From Ursus arctos (lineage: Eukaryota; Chordata; Mammalia; Carnivora; Ursidae), in NCBI RefSeq assembly GCF_023065955.2, contig NW_026622808.1, positions 39,940,475 to 40,004,474 on the forward strand: a DNA stretch of 64,000 nt, read 5' to 3'. Made by a program: the position numbers and the translations under genes. The first letter of the stretch is position 1. Every line of letters begins with the position of its first letter. The notes under the pieces are model-generated. The model was not told where the DNA came from and searched no databases. It saw nothing but the letters and a program-made list of their open reading frames with translations. Positions 11,721 through 23,561 of this stretch are shown here, piece after piece.

Positions 11721-12293
11721 TGGTGGTCTTTGCCCTCCTCCTCCCCCTTCTCCCTCCTCCTTCCTGGACCTGTGGTGGCCCCCTCAGACTGAAGGAAGAA
11801 GTGACCTGATTATCTTGGAAGTGGAGAGGTGGGTGGGAATACTCCCAGAAATTGGTCAAAGGTACCTCATACCTAGTGGGCTGCTTTTAGAAGAGGTGAC
11901 CTGGGTTTTTGAGTAACTGCTGGCAGGAACCGCAGACTAGAGGCACTTCCCGATCTTCCAGCCAAGCTTCCTTTAAGGATAGAAAACAGGTGCCAACTCT
12001 TCTTGACGTTTTCCCCCACTTTCCCTTTTGTCCTGTTTGGCTGATGGAGCTGTTGTTTTGACCAGCTTTTTTGCCTTTTGTTTTTTTCTTTAATCCTTGT
12101 CTCTTCGATTCACTCCCCTTTCTTTCCTGGTTTTGCTCTTACGGAAGCCGCTATGACGCCATCCAGGCGATGTACTTGCTGGTAGGTCTGAGCCTTGGCT
12201 CTGACCCTTGAGACCTGGCTGACCCCTGCAAGCTGTTTCGCCTTAGGAGCCTGTCTTCTATATGCAGAATGTGATAATACAATGCTCTGTCTA

Positions 12294-12477
12294 GGGGCGC
12301 CTGGGTGGCTCAGTCGGTTAAAGGTCTTCCTTTGGCTCAGGTCATGATCCCAGGGTCCTGGGATCAAGTCCTGCACCATGCTCCCTGCTCAGCGGGAAGC
12401 CCACTTCCCCCTCTCCCGCTCCGCCTGCTTGTGCTCACTCTCTATCAAATAAATAAATAAAATATTTTTAAAAATAA
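12294..12477 (+). mobile_element. Can-SINE with 12-bp target duplication
   Basis: Head ggggcgcctgggtggctcag and tail 'caaataaataaataaaat'. The flanking 'aatgctctgtct' at 12281-12292 and 'aatgctctgcct' at 12478-12489 differ at one base. Confidence 0.95.
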
Positions 12478-13539
12478 AATGCTCTGCCTCATTGAGTTCT
12501 AAGGTATAAAGAGAATGTGTATCTAAAGCCCTCAGTTCAGCTCCTGGTCACGGGCAGTGACCAGTAATGGACAGCTGCTGCTCTTGTGATGCCATCATCA
12601 GCATTTTTACTGTAAAGCCCCACACCTCCCACTCACCCTTTTCAGGGCTCAGTTGAGGACGAAGAAGGAGCAGCCGTGCTGGAGATGAGACTGTGCTCAC
12701 TGCCTTGTGTACTTTCAATCTGGAACAAAGGGGAGTGTACCAACTGCCCTCCTCCAGCCAGGTCTGCCGCTGCCTTGGCCCTGGGCACTGTTTTCTCTTC
12801 CTTCTAATCCTGGCCCCTTGATACCTGGGATCATGGTGGGGCTTCCTGCCAAGATTTTTGCTGCCCTGGGTGTGGTCTTAAACCCAGAACTGCCCAAACT
12901 CATGCCATGGAGCTAGTGGCAATATTTTTACAGTAGTGCTTGGAAACTGGAATCCTGGGGTCACACCCTGTACAAACAGTGTCAGGGTTGTTGGGTGACT
13001 GGAAGAGATTGACAGTAGCAGATTCTGTGGCTCCTAAGTCTAGAAGGGTGTGTGTGTGTGGGGGGCATCGCTTTCTATCATTCCCAGTTCTTTTCAGGGG
13101 TTCACTAGTCTTAGTCCTGCCAGGCCCAGGGGATCTGTGTGTGTCTTGTGTAACTACCTGCGTCCTTCTGTTGCTCCTTGAGTGTAGGCTGCCTGCTGTT
13201 TCCCTGGTTGGGCCAGATTTCTGATGTGGGTCGCTTTGAGGGGAGTGTCATTTTTTGGTTGTCTCTCTTGGGGGCAGGGAACACCCAACACCTTTCCCAG
13301 AGGTAGAATTTGTGGGGGTTATACTTGAGTGATGACTAATGCCGATCTTTGCGTTTTAATGACGGGAAGAAATTAGTCAGCCTGGGCACTGTTTCCATGT
13401 GACAGGGCAAAAATTTAAACACTTGCACAATGGCTTTTGTTTTGCCAGCTATTGAAGTTTGACCATCAGGCGTTATCAATAAGATCAACAGGTGTTCATC
13501 ACTTTTTGGTCCTGGGAAAGGCCCAGAACAAGCTGGATT

Positions 13540-13650
13540 TGGCAAGATCGTGGGTCCCAGGCAGACCTGGGCCTGTTTCATCATCGCTGGGGCCATGGAG
13601 AGGCCCTGCCTCCCTCTCTCAGCCGGTTTTCCCATCTGTGAAAGGGGAGA
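13540..13650 (+). mobile_element. MIR fragment
   Basis: 'ggttttcccatctgtgaaag' followed by 'gggagaa' is a sense MIR middle. The flanks are too degraded to bound it. Confidence 0.5.
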
Positions 13651-14119
13651 ACTGGCCCAGGTCTGTGTTTCCCAAACTTCAGTCATTCGTAAAGGAGTCA
13701 CTTGTATTATTTTTGCTATATCCCATGGCTGCCTCTATTTCGTTTTTGCTTAACATTACTCCCCCCCGCCCCGCCCCCGTAGTTGAGTCACTTTTAAAAC
13801 AAATGCATTTGAAAAGGAGACTTGTGTCACTGTCATAACAAAAAAGCAGTGTCACTAGGTAAATTGGGGGTAACCATAAATAAATCCAAGGCAGTGTTAT
13901 TAAATTCCAGCTAGCATCCTTGCCTGCTGTCAGTGGGGGGCCTACTCTTTGGGTTAAAAAGGAGAATTAGCCAGCAATAGGTGTTCAGAGTAACCTAGCA
14001 CCACACTGAGCCTTTCCCCCTGATCTAGCCAGAAGGACCGAGCAAGAATTGGAAAGAGAGTAATGTCTCAGTGATGCAAAGGGACTGATACGGGGTCACC
14101 GATAGCTCTGAGCAGTATC

Positions 14120-14247
14120 GGGTGGATGCTTTGATGAATACTTGCAGAGCGTTCATCGTGTGCCAGGATCTGTGCCAGGACTGGGCTAGTGCTAGGAGGA
14201 CAGAGGGGAGACAGGTCACCTGTCTCGGGGGGCTTACGGTCTAAGGG
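14120..14247 (+). mobile_element. L2 3' end fragment
   Basis: Contains 'gcgttcatcgtgtgccagga', 'ctgggctagtgctaggagga' and 'ggcttacggtctaa', the L2 3' order. It is followed directly by a SINE fragment. Confidence 0.6.
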
Positions 14248-14310
14248 GACCCTGAGATCATGACCTGAGCTGAAGGCAGATGCTTAAACAGCTGAGCCAC
14301 CCAGGTGCCC
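14248..14310 (-). mobile_element. Can-SINE head fragment
   Basis: About 63 bp matching only the tRNA-derived head in antisense: 'gagatcatgacctgagctga' through 'gccacccaggtgccc'. The CT-rich body and tail are absent. Confidence 0.85.
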
Positions 14311-14530
14311 TAAGAGAATGATCCATGTCCACTGTAAATAGCTAAAAACAAGATGTCCTGATATGCTCTTTACAACATGATTTTCCCCCCTCAGATTAGC
14401 ATGTCCTGTAGTTTCTGCAAGCAAGATATACCCCAAGATTGGACCTTTGCAGTGCCTCCAGCTAGTGTCCAGGAATGAATGGTATTTTTTGAGGTAGTGG
14501 AGTTGAGGCTGAGTCTGATTTTTTTTTTTT

Positions 14531-14746
14531 TAATTTTATTTATGTTATTTTTTTTTTTAAGATTTTATTTATTCATTCGACAGAGATAGAGACAGCCAGC
14601 GAGAGAGGGAACACAAGCAGGGGGAGTGGGAGAGGAAGAAGCAGGCTCATAGCAGAAGAGCCCGACGTGGGGCTCGATCCCAGGACCCTGGGATCACGCC
14701 CTGAGCCAAAGGCAGATACTTAACCGCTGTGCCACCCAGGCGCCCC
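14531..14746 (-). mobile_element. Can-SINE A, inserted in the tail of SINE B
   Basis: A complete antisense copy starting with T-rich sequence and 'aagattttatttattcattc' and ending 'gccacccaggcgcccc'. It is followed by 'tgattttttttttt', which repeats the bases before it. This places its insertion inside the T-tract (poly-A tail on the other strand) of the neighbouring SINE. Confidence 0.9.
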
Positions 14747-14760
14747 TGATTTTTTTTTTT

Positions 14761-14950
14761 TAAAGATTTTATTTATTTATTTGACAGAGAGAGAGACAGC
14801 TAGCGAGAGAGGGAACACAAGCAGGGGGAGTGGGAGAGGAAGAAGCAGGCTCCCAGCAGAAGAGCCTGATGTGGGACTCGATCCCAGAACGCCGGGATCA
14901 CACCCTGAGCCGAAGGCAGACGCTTAACGACTGCGTCACCCAGGCGCCCC
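14761..14950 (-). mobile_element. Can-SINE B, older partner of the nested pair
   Basis: A complete antisense copy ending 'gcgtcacccaggcgcccc'. TGAGTCTGATTTTT at 14510-14523 and 14951-14964 flanks the pair as a whole, so that duplication belongs to SINE B, which inserted first. Confidence 0.92.
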
Positions 14951-15044
14951 TGAGTCTGATTTTTCTGTCCATCTGCCAGCCAAGGGCAACACCTGCTTCT
15001 CTTGGGTTTCTGGGAGGAGGGAAGTTGTGGTTAAAAGTGAGAAT

Positions 15045-15258
15045 GGGGGGCTCCTGGCTCCTGGGTGTCTCAGTTGATTAAGTGTCTGCCTTTGGCTTGA
15101 GTCCTGATCTCAGGGTCCTGGGATAGAGCCCCGCACTGGGCTCCCTGCTGTGCTGGGAGTCTACCTCTCTCTGTCTCTCCCCATGTGCTCTCTCTCCCAA
15201 ATAAATAAATAAATAAAAACAAACAAACAAACAAATAAATAAATAAAATCTTCAAAAA
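15045..15258 (+). mobile_element. Can-SINE, diverged
   Basis: Sense copy with a degraded head ('ggctcctgggtgtctcagtt'), then 'gggtcctgggatagagcccc', and a long A-rich tail of AAAT and AAAC units (about 15198-15250). Flanks 'aaaagtgagaatg' and 'gaaaatgagga' are a likely diverged target duplication. Confidence 0.9.
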
Positions 15259-15269
15259 AAGTTGAAAAT

Positions 15270-15490
15270 GAGGACTGGAGTGTTGGCAGCTCTGGGGTTG
15301 AATCTGGGACTTCCTGTGTGACCTAGGATTGAGTTACAGGACTTTCCTGGAGCTTTAGTGCTCAGTGTTCTCACCTGTAAAGTGGGGATAATCATAGTTT
15401 CTTCCTGAAAGAGTGGGTGTGAAGATTTAATGAGCTAAATTTTGTGAAGTACTTGCCACACGGGAAGTATTTAGGAAGCGCTAACAGATA
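15270..15490 (+). mobile_element. MIR, near full length
   Basis: Ordered MIR blocks: 'ggggttgaatctgggac', 'ctcacctgtaaagtggggat', 'gtgaagatttaatgagct' and a 3' 'agtatttaggaagcgctaa'. It abuts the SINE on its left. Confidence 0.75.
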
Positions 15491-16663
15491 ATCCCCCACT
15501 TCCCTGATTGAAAGGCTCAGGTATTTACTACTCTAGGCTGGTAGTGAGTGAGGTGAAGGGGATGTCAGATTTGGGGTTTGGTTAGATCATGCCGATTGGC
15601 ATCAGGACATTCAGAAGAGATCTGAGGTTTGGGACAAAGGGCGCCATGACCCCTACGACACCGTGGATCGGTTAAATGAGGATGAAATGGACAGCAAGAT
15701 GAGCCTTCAAGGGGGCAGGTGGGGTCATGAGACTCCTTTCAGCTGCAGGAGTGGGACCTAACTGCGGCTCGCATATGAGGAGATTGATTGGCGCCTGTCA
15801 GCAAGCGCAGACAGAGTGGGTGATGAGTTTGGGGGACCCAGCAGCTCGTCGTCAAGGATCCAGGCTCGTTACGTCTCTGCTGTCTTGGTTTCGGTAGTCC
15901 TGAGGCTGATCCCCCTGTGGTTTCCCGTAGCAGAGAGTTCCTGCGAGGTTGAGGGATAGTTTCTGGGGGTTCCTTTTAAGCCAAGAACAGCTTCTCCAGA
16001 AGCTGGCAACCTCTTCTTACGTCTCATTAGCCTAAACTGGACCATATGGTGATTTCTGAACCAGTACCTGGCGAGGGGGATGAATTACCCTCAGGCCAGT
16101 GAGGCCTTCCCCGGAGCTGGGGGTGGAGTCACTTCCCTGGAGGCCTCCGGGGTCTTGTTGGGAGAGGCGGATCCAGACTCCTCTCAGGACTCTTCTAGAA
16201 AGGGCCAAGGGGGCTGGATGCTGGGTGGACCTGTTGTTCTTTGTCCATCTCTCTACCTCCTCAGCCCCTCTCTTCTATACCCACGGGCGATGCCCACACC
16301 CTCTTCTTGCCCCTGGATCCCTCCTGCCTCCTTCTGCCATGAGACCTCCTTCTCCAAGCTGAGTCATTGTAGGAATCCTACTGATGTCAACTGAGTATCA
16401 TTTATATAGCCTTTATTGTTTTTTCCTCATTAGGAGTGGTTCATGTTTTTACAGAGAAGTAGGAAAATTGCATACAAGTAGTAAAAGAGGAAACATTGCT
16501 TCTAATCTCACTGTCCAGAGAAAATGAAGGAATTGTTAGCCTCCCTTTTCAGTTTTCTCTACACGTGTGTATCAATGCATTATCAGTAACTCAAGAGCTA
16601 GACTGTACGCAGTCATTTGAGGATAATTTCTGTCATTAAGTATTGCTTAAAAACTTGATTTCT
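15491..16663 (+). other. Intron 1 sequence without confident elements
   Basis: Mostly unique. About 16440-16640 ('aggaaaattgcatacaagta', 'ttctctacacgtgtgtatca') faintly resembles an old L1 3' region, too degraded to call. I see no exon or RNA signal. Confidence 0.5.
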
Positions 16664-16867
16664 GGGGTGCCTGGGTGGCTCAGTCGTTAAGCGTCTGCCT
16701 TTGGCTCAGAGAGTGATCCCAGAGTCCTGGGATGGAGCCCTGCATCGGGCTCCCTGCTCCGCTGGGAGCCTGCTTCTTCCTCTCCCACTCCCCCTGCCTG
16801 TTTCCCTCTCTTGCTGGCTGTCTCTCTCTCTGTCAAATAAATAAATAAAATCTTTGGGAAAAAAAAC
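16664..16867 (+). mobile_element. Can-SINE with target duplication
   Basis: Head 'ggggtgcctgggtggctcag', tail 'caaataaataaataaaatc' and poly-A. CTTGATTTCT at 16654-16663 and 16868-16877 flanks it. Confidence 0.95.
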
Positions 16868-17499
16868 CTTGATTTCTCATAATACTCCATCAAAAAGAGC
16901 ACATTCTTTTAAAATAAATTGTGCCAATAAAAATGGAATATACAGAGCAATAATGAATAAACTGGAACTCTGCTTAGTTTGAGTTCTTCTGAGAGTGGGC
17001 TGGACCCAAGGACCTGCACCCACATGGAGATGCCTTTTTTAGGGGAGGTGATCGCAGGAAGCAAGAAAGAACAGTGAGTGAGACGGAAGGAGGAGAAACC
17101 AGTAGTTGGGTGAGTTATCAAGGTCACTGCTGTGGGCAGCAGGGGCTCAGTTCTGTAGGGCTTCCTGAGAAACATACAGAGTGCCTCTCGAACCGTCCGC
17201 CTGGAGAAAGACAGGAAGCTGGAGGTCCTCTAGCTCCTGCTCCTCGGTGATGGAGACATTCATTCTTAAAACTTCCAGGCTGGATGCCCATGCATGTTGG
17301 CTCTGCTGGGACAAAAAGGGAAAAGAAAAGATGTGTGCTTGGGTTGGTAGGTGGTCCCCAGAGAAGGATTTGAAGTGGCACGGAACTGCTGGCCGTAACT
17401 GTGGCTGGAATCAGAAGTGGGCCAAGAAAAGGATGGACGTAGGCAACAGCGGCATTACCAAGTAAACCACCCAGGGTCAGTTTTGCAAACAATTGTTGA

Positions 17500-17720
17500 G
17501 CAGAAAAAGCAAATTGCAAAAAGATACCTATGCTGTGATACTGTTTATATGTAAAGTTTTACATATGTAATAGAAATACACATATGTTCATTGAAATGAC
17601 CATCCCCAAACTTTGGATAGTGGTTGCCTATGGGGGGGGGGTGCAGCCATGAAGGGGGGTGCAGGGTCTTTCAACATTTGTAAGATTCTATTTCTTCAGT
17701 CGCATGGTGCTTATATTATA
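17500..17720 (+). mobile_element. Old L1 (L1M-type) 3' UTR fragment
   Basis: Contains 'gtgatactgtttatatgtaa', 'ggatagtggttgcctatggg', a G-run and 'catttgtaagattctatttc'. This is the order seen in mammalian-wide L1 3' ends. No coding remnant is visible. Confidence 0.5.
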
Positions 17721-18389
17721 CTATTCTTTCTGTCCTCCCTTTTTGTGTGTATTTGTCGGAAATATGTCCCTTACAAAAAGTGTCTCATTTTAATGCTGGT
17801 ACAACGCATTAATGAACTTGACCAAGGGAAGGGGGAAAAAGTATCCTACTTTTACTATTTTGTTGGTTTGTTTGTTTGAACGACAAGCTTGGGCCCAGCT
17901 TGTAAGAAAGAAAACAGATTGTCCTCAAGATGTCGGGATGATATTAAGACAGAAGACATTCACGCTTAGCAGGATTTCTCCCTCTCACTCCCCCAGTATG
18001 TGTTGAAACTCCTGAGCTCATAACCTTAGAACGTAAGGCCTCTCCTGTTGCTTGTGAACATGGCAGGCTTGGGTTTCTCAAAGGCAGAGAGAGAGAGAGC
18101 TTCAGACATCTGCCTCTGGGAGCTTCCCGTCAATGGCTTTTTGTCTAAGAGAAGGAGTTATTTCTCAAGGAGATACCTCAGGGGACTGCTGAAATATTTG
18201 CATTGTCCTTAAAAGTGGGTGAAAGTCTCAGATAAGTGATGGTTCACAGTGGAATGAGTGTTAAGGGAGTTGCATTCTAAGAACACCTTTGCATTATGGC
18301 CTAAATCAAGTTTGTCCATTTTGTGGTATGGTGCTTCCTGTCTCGGTTTCCCAGGCGCCTGAACATACGAGCTCAGAAGCACTTTAAAA
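17721..18389 (+). other. Intron 1 sequence without confident elements
   Basis: Holds a short (GA)n near 18088-18100 and otherwise unique AT-moderate sequence. Nothing gene-like. Confidence 0.5.
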
Positions 18390-18450
18390 TCACTCTATTG
18401 GCATATAATCAACATACAACAAAGGACACATTTAAAAGTGTGCAGTTGGA
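18390..18450 (-). mobile_element. L1 3' UTR fragment, antisense
   Basis: 'ctattggcatataatcaaca' then 'catttaaaagtgtgcagttg' resembles the antisense L1M 3' UTR. It sits head-on against the sense L1 body that begins immediately to its right, so either an inverted 5' end or a separate older fragment. Confidence 0.5.
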
Positions 18451-19650
18451 AGGCAACAAACCCAAAAATAAGTAGGACTTCATTAAAGTAAAAAGCTTCT
18501 GCACAGCAAAGGAAACCATCAACAAAATGAAAAAAAAAATCACCTACTGAATGGGAGAAGATATTTGCAAATCTTGTCTCTGATAAGAGGTTAATATCCA
18601 AAATACATAAATAACTCCTGCAGCTCAATCGCGAAAGTCCAAACAATCTGATTAAAAAATGGGCAAAGGATCTTAAGACATCTTTTCTGCAGATGGCCAA
18701 CAGGTGCATGAAAACATGCTCACACATCACTCATCATCAGGGAAATGCAAATCAAAACCACAAGGAGATATCACCCTATATCCGTTACAATGGCTAGTAT
18801 CAAAAAGATAAGAAATAATGAATGTTGGTAAGGATGTGGAGAAGAGGCAGCCCTCATGCACTGTTGGTAGGACTTAAATTGGTATGACCGCTGTGGAAAA
18901 CAGTATGGAGGTTCCTAAAACAGTTAAAAATAGAACTACTATAGCATCCAGCAATTTCACTCCTGGGTATTTATCCGAAACAAAAGAAAGCCCACTAACT
19001 CAAAAAGATACATGCACCTCCATGTTCATTGCAGCATTATTCACAACAGCCGAGATGTGGAAACAACTTAAGTGTCTATTGATGGATGAATGGATGATGT
19101 GGGGTGTGTATATATGTGCATGTGTGTGTGCGTGCATGTGTGCGTGTGTGTGTATACACATATATATAATATGTAAACATATATTTGCATATAATTCAGC
19201 CATCAATAGAAGGAAATCTTGTTATTTGTGAGAGCACAGATGGACCTTAGGAGCATTGTGCTACAGGAAGTAAGACAGAGAAAGACAAATACTGTCTGAT
19301 CTCACTTATATGTGGAATCTTAAAAAAAAAAAAAGCCCAAATTCATAGATACAGATAATAGATTGGTGCAGAAGGAGGGCCTGGGAGGTGGGTCTTGTGG
19401 GTGGAAAAGATCAAAAGGTTTTATACCTGAAACAAAATGCCAGGTATTTAATAGGTAGTCCTGGGGATGTAATCTACAGCATGGTGACTATCGTTAATGT
19501 ACCGTATTGCATATTCGAAAGTTGTTAAGAGAGTAGATCTTAAAAGTTATCACAAGAAAAAAAACTTGTCACCATGTTTGGTAACAGATGTTAACTAGGC
19601 TTACTCTGGTGATCATCTCACACTATTTTAGAAAAGATAAAAGGCACTCA
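18451..19650 (+). mobile_element. L1 3' end: ORF2 C-terminal remnant plus 3' UTR
   Basis: Sense L1. Recognisable ORF2 stretches include 'acctactgaatgggagaag', 'atgggcaaaggatct', 'gggaaatgcaaatcaaaacc' and 'ctgtggaaaacagtatggag'. A frame at 18884-19231 includes MFIAALFTTAEMWKQLKC, the ORF2 C-terminal motif, but stops and frameshifts break the gene and a TG/TA microsatellite (about 19105-19170) has expanded inside it. The 3' UTR follows to about 19650. It is a dead, 5'-truncated copy. Confidence 0.9.
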
Positions 19651-19759
19651 TCTGTTGAATTGAGGGTAGAATCTCAAATTCTAAACATCAGTCGTGTGCC
19701 ATGTTTCCCTAGTTTTGCTCTGAAGGAAGAGTCTTACTGAGTCTCTATTGGAATGACTT

Positions 19760-20590
19760 TTTAAAAAGTGTATAGTTTGCTAAGTTTTGAGATATACACA
19801 CATACATACCTACATACAAACACACATTGGGAAACCGTTATCATAACCAAGATAGCGAACATACCTGTTCAGCCCGGAAAGTTTCCTTGAGCCTCTCTGC
19901 AATTCCTCCCTCCCATCCTTCCCTGCCCCTCCCATCCCTGGGTAATCACTGATCTGCTTCCCGCTGCTGTAGTTCATTTCGCATGTGTTAGAACTTTGTG
20001 TAAATGGGATGTGTACAGTATGTACTCTTTCTTGTCTGTCTACTTTCATGCTTTGGCTATCATCCTTCTTGTTGTTGCATGTGTCAACAGTTTGCTCCTT
20101 CTGATTACTGAGCAATATTTCATTGTATGGATATACCATAATTTGTTTATACATTCTTCTGTTGATGACATTTGGGTTGTTTCCAAAGAAAGCTGTTATG
20201 AACATTGTTTGTGCAAGTCTATGTGTAGACATATATTTTTCTTTTTTTCCTGAGTGAATGGTCGGATCATATAATGGGTGTGTATTTAACTTTTTCTTTT
20301 CAAAAAAAGATTTATTTGAGAGAGAGAGAGAGCAGGGGGAGGGGCAGAGGGAGAGAGGGAGGGAAGCAGACTCCCCACTAGGCACAGAGCCCAACACGGG
20401 GCTCCATCTCACGACCCTGAGATCATGACCGGAGCTGAAATCAAGAGTCGGATGCTGAACCCACTGAGCCACCCAGATGCCCCTGTATTTAACTTTTTAG
20501 AAAACTGCCAGACTTTTCCATTTCCACCAACAGTGTATTTGAATTCGAGTTCTTGCACATCCCAGCCGTAAGAAGTGTTGTTTTCTTAAA
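19760..20590 (-). mobile_element. L1M-type 3' end, antisense, split by a SINE
   Basis: Antisense L1 blocks: 'gtttgctaagttttgagata', 'gggtaatcactgatctgctt', 'ttcattgtatggatatacca', 'gatgacatttgggttgtttc' and, beyond the SINE, 'aactgccagacttttccatt'. The right flank continues the same element after the insertion at 20296-20483. Confidence 0.8.
20296..20483 (-). mobile_element. Can-SINE in L1, 15-bp perfect target duplication
   Basis: Antisense copy from 'aaaaaaagatttatttgaga' to 'gccacccagatgcccc'. TGTATTTAACTTTTT at 20281-20295 and 20484-20498 matches exactly, and the L1 resumes across the join. Confidence 0.96.
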
Positions 20591-20849
20591 GACAGAATTC
20601 TTTAAGCTGGTTGGTAAAAGCAGCTGCGGTTTTGGTCAGTTTGTATTTCTCTGTCCTCTACCACAAGTTTTCCTTCTCGCCGTCATCAGATTCTGTAACT
20701 AGTTTACTGACAGGAAAAAGCCCTGCAGTGCTTACACCATGGCCGACGGGTAGAGTGCTGGGTGCTCCTTGGAAACCGAGTCTCTCAGAACCATCGTTCG
20801 AGGATAGGTGGGTGAGCTCCCATGTGCCTGTGCCAGAGACTGTGGCACG

Positions 20850-20990
20850 TTGGCGCTTTACATCAAGTATCTCAGTTCTAGCAGCCCTATGAAGTAGGTA
20901 TTATTTCTGTGTTGCCGGTGGGGAGACTGAGGCACCGAGAGGTTTAGTGACTGGCTGCATAGCCAGGAAGCAGAGGAGATAGACTTTGGA
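20850..20990 (-). mobile_element. MIR fragment
   Basis: Antisense MIR: 'gcagccctatgaagtaggta', then 'ggggagactgaggcaccgag', then 'gcatagccaggaagcagag'. Confidence 0.75.
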
Positions 20991-22929
20991 AGTCAATGTA
21001 TCAGTTAGGCTGCGTACGGTTCCACATCGTAGGAGACCCAGCTAATCTTGGCTCCTCCTCCAGAAAGGGAGTTCATTGCCTCCTGCGGCTGCCACGTCCA
21101 GGCGTAGGGCAGGCTGCAGGTGCATTTTGACCTAGAGATTTTGAGGTGGTCAGAGCTCAGGATCTGTTCCAGGCCACACAGCCATACCCACACCTGCACC
21201 TGTCTGAGGAAGAAGGTAGGCCCTGAGGTTTGCTGGGATTGGACCAGCCTGGGGCACCTGCCCTCTCCTCAACCAGTCACTGGTCAGGGTGTTTGTTGGG
21301 ATTGGCTTCACCTAGATCACCTTTCCTACCTCCCCTCCCGCCTTCACACTCCAGTACATTGAAGAGGCTGGAAGAATGGACCCTAGGGAGGCTTCTCACA
21401 CTGGACCACTGCTATACTAGGTTGCTGTTGGTTCTTTAGAAACCCCCTTCGTTTTATGAAAGTCTGATGTCACTGGCTATAGTATTATATAGTCTGTGAC
21501 TTAGGTTATCACCTCTTTCCCCACCTTGAAGTGGGATTGCCTCCTCCCCCCACAGGCAGATCAAACAGAAAAAAACAAAGTCAGCGTGTAAATTGTAGCA
21601 TGCTTGAGGGTTCTTAAAAGCTGTCTATATAATTAAAAGTTGTTAGTTAAACTTGGGTTATAAAATAAAATCTGACTTCAAATTTAAGTGGCGTAATTTA
21701 CATGGTAAAACACCAGGTAACTTCCCTTGTGATACTCAGTCTTGCAGACTTGGGTCCCCATCCAAAGAAGGTGCAAAATGGCAGCTTAGTGAAAGCAAGA
21801 GGCACCCCCACCCCCCTTTCTAGGAGGAAGAGTTGAAAGAAAGAATGAATGTGTGCAGAATAGGGGGTTTGATTGCCTTCCAGGGTCCGTGTTGAAGGAG
21901 AGGAAAATGTAGCTCAGCCGCAGTGCCTCTCCTCAATTAAAAACTAAAAAAAGATCGTGGTTATGGGGCTTGGACGTCTGACAAACAGCAGCCTCAGTCA
22001 TTTTGAGTGTTATTCCAGATTGAAAGATTCTGTTAGGAGGAAGGTGGAAGCTTCAAGAATTCCTCATTGGACAGTCCTAGTGGCTCCTCATCACAGCCCC
22101 AACTAGAGGAGACCACCATATTTACTGGACAGATGAGTTGACCACGTGTGAAGCCTGGTCCAGCACAACAGACTCGGCCTGGGGCGGCAACATGAGAAAT
22201 ATTTTTATTGGGATTAATTTTCTATAAGGATGTGCTTTCAGATGAGACCATCCTTTCTCACTGGTGATCTCACCAGCGCCCTTACTCCACAAAGCTTAAT
22301 TGTTTTAGACCCATAAATGTCAGCCTCTTAATGAATTGACTCAAGACTTAGAGCAAATTTGCTTTTCTTTGTAATGAATCCATGGCCTTAAATGCTCTGA
22401 CTCAGGTGAAAGGGGATCCTGGAGCACAGAATGGGACGAACATGGAGTCTGCTTACCGGGTCCCATTTCTTACTCTGACTGTGCTCTTCGTTAACCCTGT
22501 CTTTGGGCCTCAGTGTTCCAGTCTGTAAACCGTGAGCAATGATCGAGAATCAGGGTCCACGTATAGCTGGCACCCATGCTGTGCTTGTCTCTCTCCACGG
22601 CAGAGGGTCTTTTCCCACCGAGCCCAGACTGGGCAAGCATTGGAATGCTTTTCCATACGGTGCTCCAGGCAGCCTTCTGGTCCTTGAGGTGAAAGCCATT
22701 TATTGTCTTGATGAAACTACATGAACTTGAACTCCCCTTTATAATGGTTTGAGTCCTGCTCTTAAAGAGTTTTCACATCAACTGCATTGCCCCCCTTGCT
22801 GTTGACAGGGCTCCTCTCCTTGATAGACCCATACCTTGGCCCTTGTTCTTCCCTCTGCTTAACCACTCATTTTTTCCTTGTAGCTCAGGAACCAATTCCT
22901 ATGCATCTCCTGTTAGAAGTCCTCTTCAA
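20991..22929 (+). other. Intron 1, mostly unique
   Basis: No confident repeat or gene. A MIR-like trace near 22440-22540 ('ttgggcctcagtgttccagt') is too weak to call. Confidence 0.5.
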
Positions 22930-23130
22930 GGAGCACCTGGGTGGCTCAGTCAGTTGAGGGGCTGGCTTTTGATTTCAGCTCGGGTCATGATCTCAGGGTT
23001 GTGGGATCGAGCCCCTCATCAGGCGCCTCGCCCAGTAGGGAATCCGCTTGAGGATTCTCTCTCCCTCTCCTGCTGCCCTTCCCCCCACACTCTTTCTCTC
23101 CCTAAGATAAATAAATCTTTTAAAAAAACA
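22930..23130 (+). mobile_element. Can-SINE, older type
   Basis: Sense copy: 'ggagcacctgggtggctcag', 'gtcatgatctcagggttgtg', tail 'ctaagataaataaatcttt'. Flanks 'agaagtcctcttcaa' and 'agaaatcctccttcaa' look like a diverged target duplication. The 'gattctctctccctctcc' body marks an older subfamily than the copies at 10349 or 34515. Confidence 0.93.
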
Positions 23131-23394
23131 AGAAATCCTCCTTCAAATCCCCCATTTAGAATTAGTCATTTCTTCTCTTGTGTTCCCACAGCAATGTACA
23201 CACAAATATAATCCTTATAAAATGGCCATGATCCTATTTGTGACCAGACCAGCCTCTAAGCACTTTGGCTTTCTTGCATTGCCATCATGATTTCTTTTTC
23301 TTTCTTGCTTGCTGCTTGCTTCCTTCCTTCTTTCCTTCATCCTGATTTTTGCCAGACTTATTTTCTGAATATTTTTTTATATCTATGCATTTTT

Positions 23395-23561
23395 ATTTTT
23401 TTACTTTTATTTTTATTTTTAAAGATTTAATTTATTTATTTGACAGAGATAGACAGAGAGTGAACACAAGCGGGAGGAGTGGGAGAGGGAGAAGCAGGCT
23501 CCCCGTGGAGCATGACCTGAGCCGAAGGCAGATGCTTAACAAACGAGCCAGCAGGCACCCC
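23395..23561 (-). mobile_element. Can-SINE, internally deleted
   Basis: Antisense copy with target duplication ATCTATGCATTTT at 23381-23393 and 23563-23575. The copy jumps from 'gcaggctccccgtggag' directly to 'catgacctgagccgaagg', losing about 50 bp between the CT-rich body and the tRNA-derived head. Confidence 0.92.

Noticed and set aside
19810..20472. 220-codon minus-strand frame
   Set aside because: It joins a SINE head, a T-tract and antisense L1 sequence, and has no independent gene.
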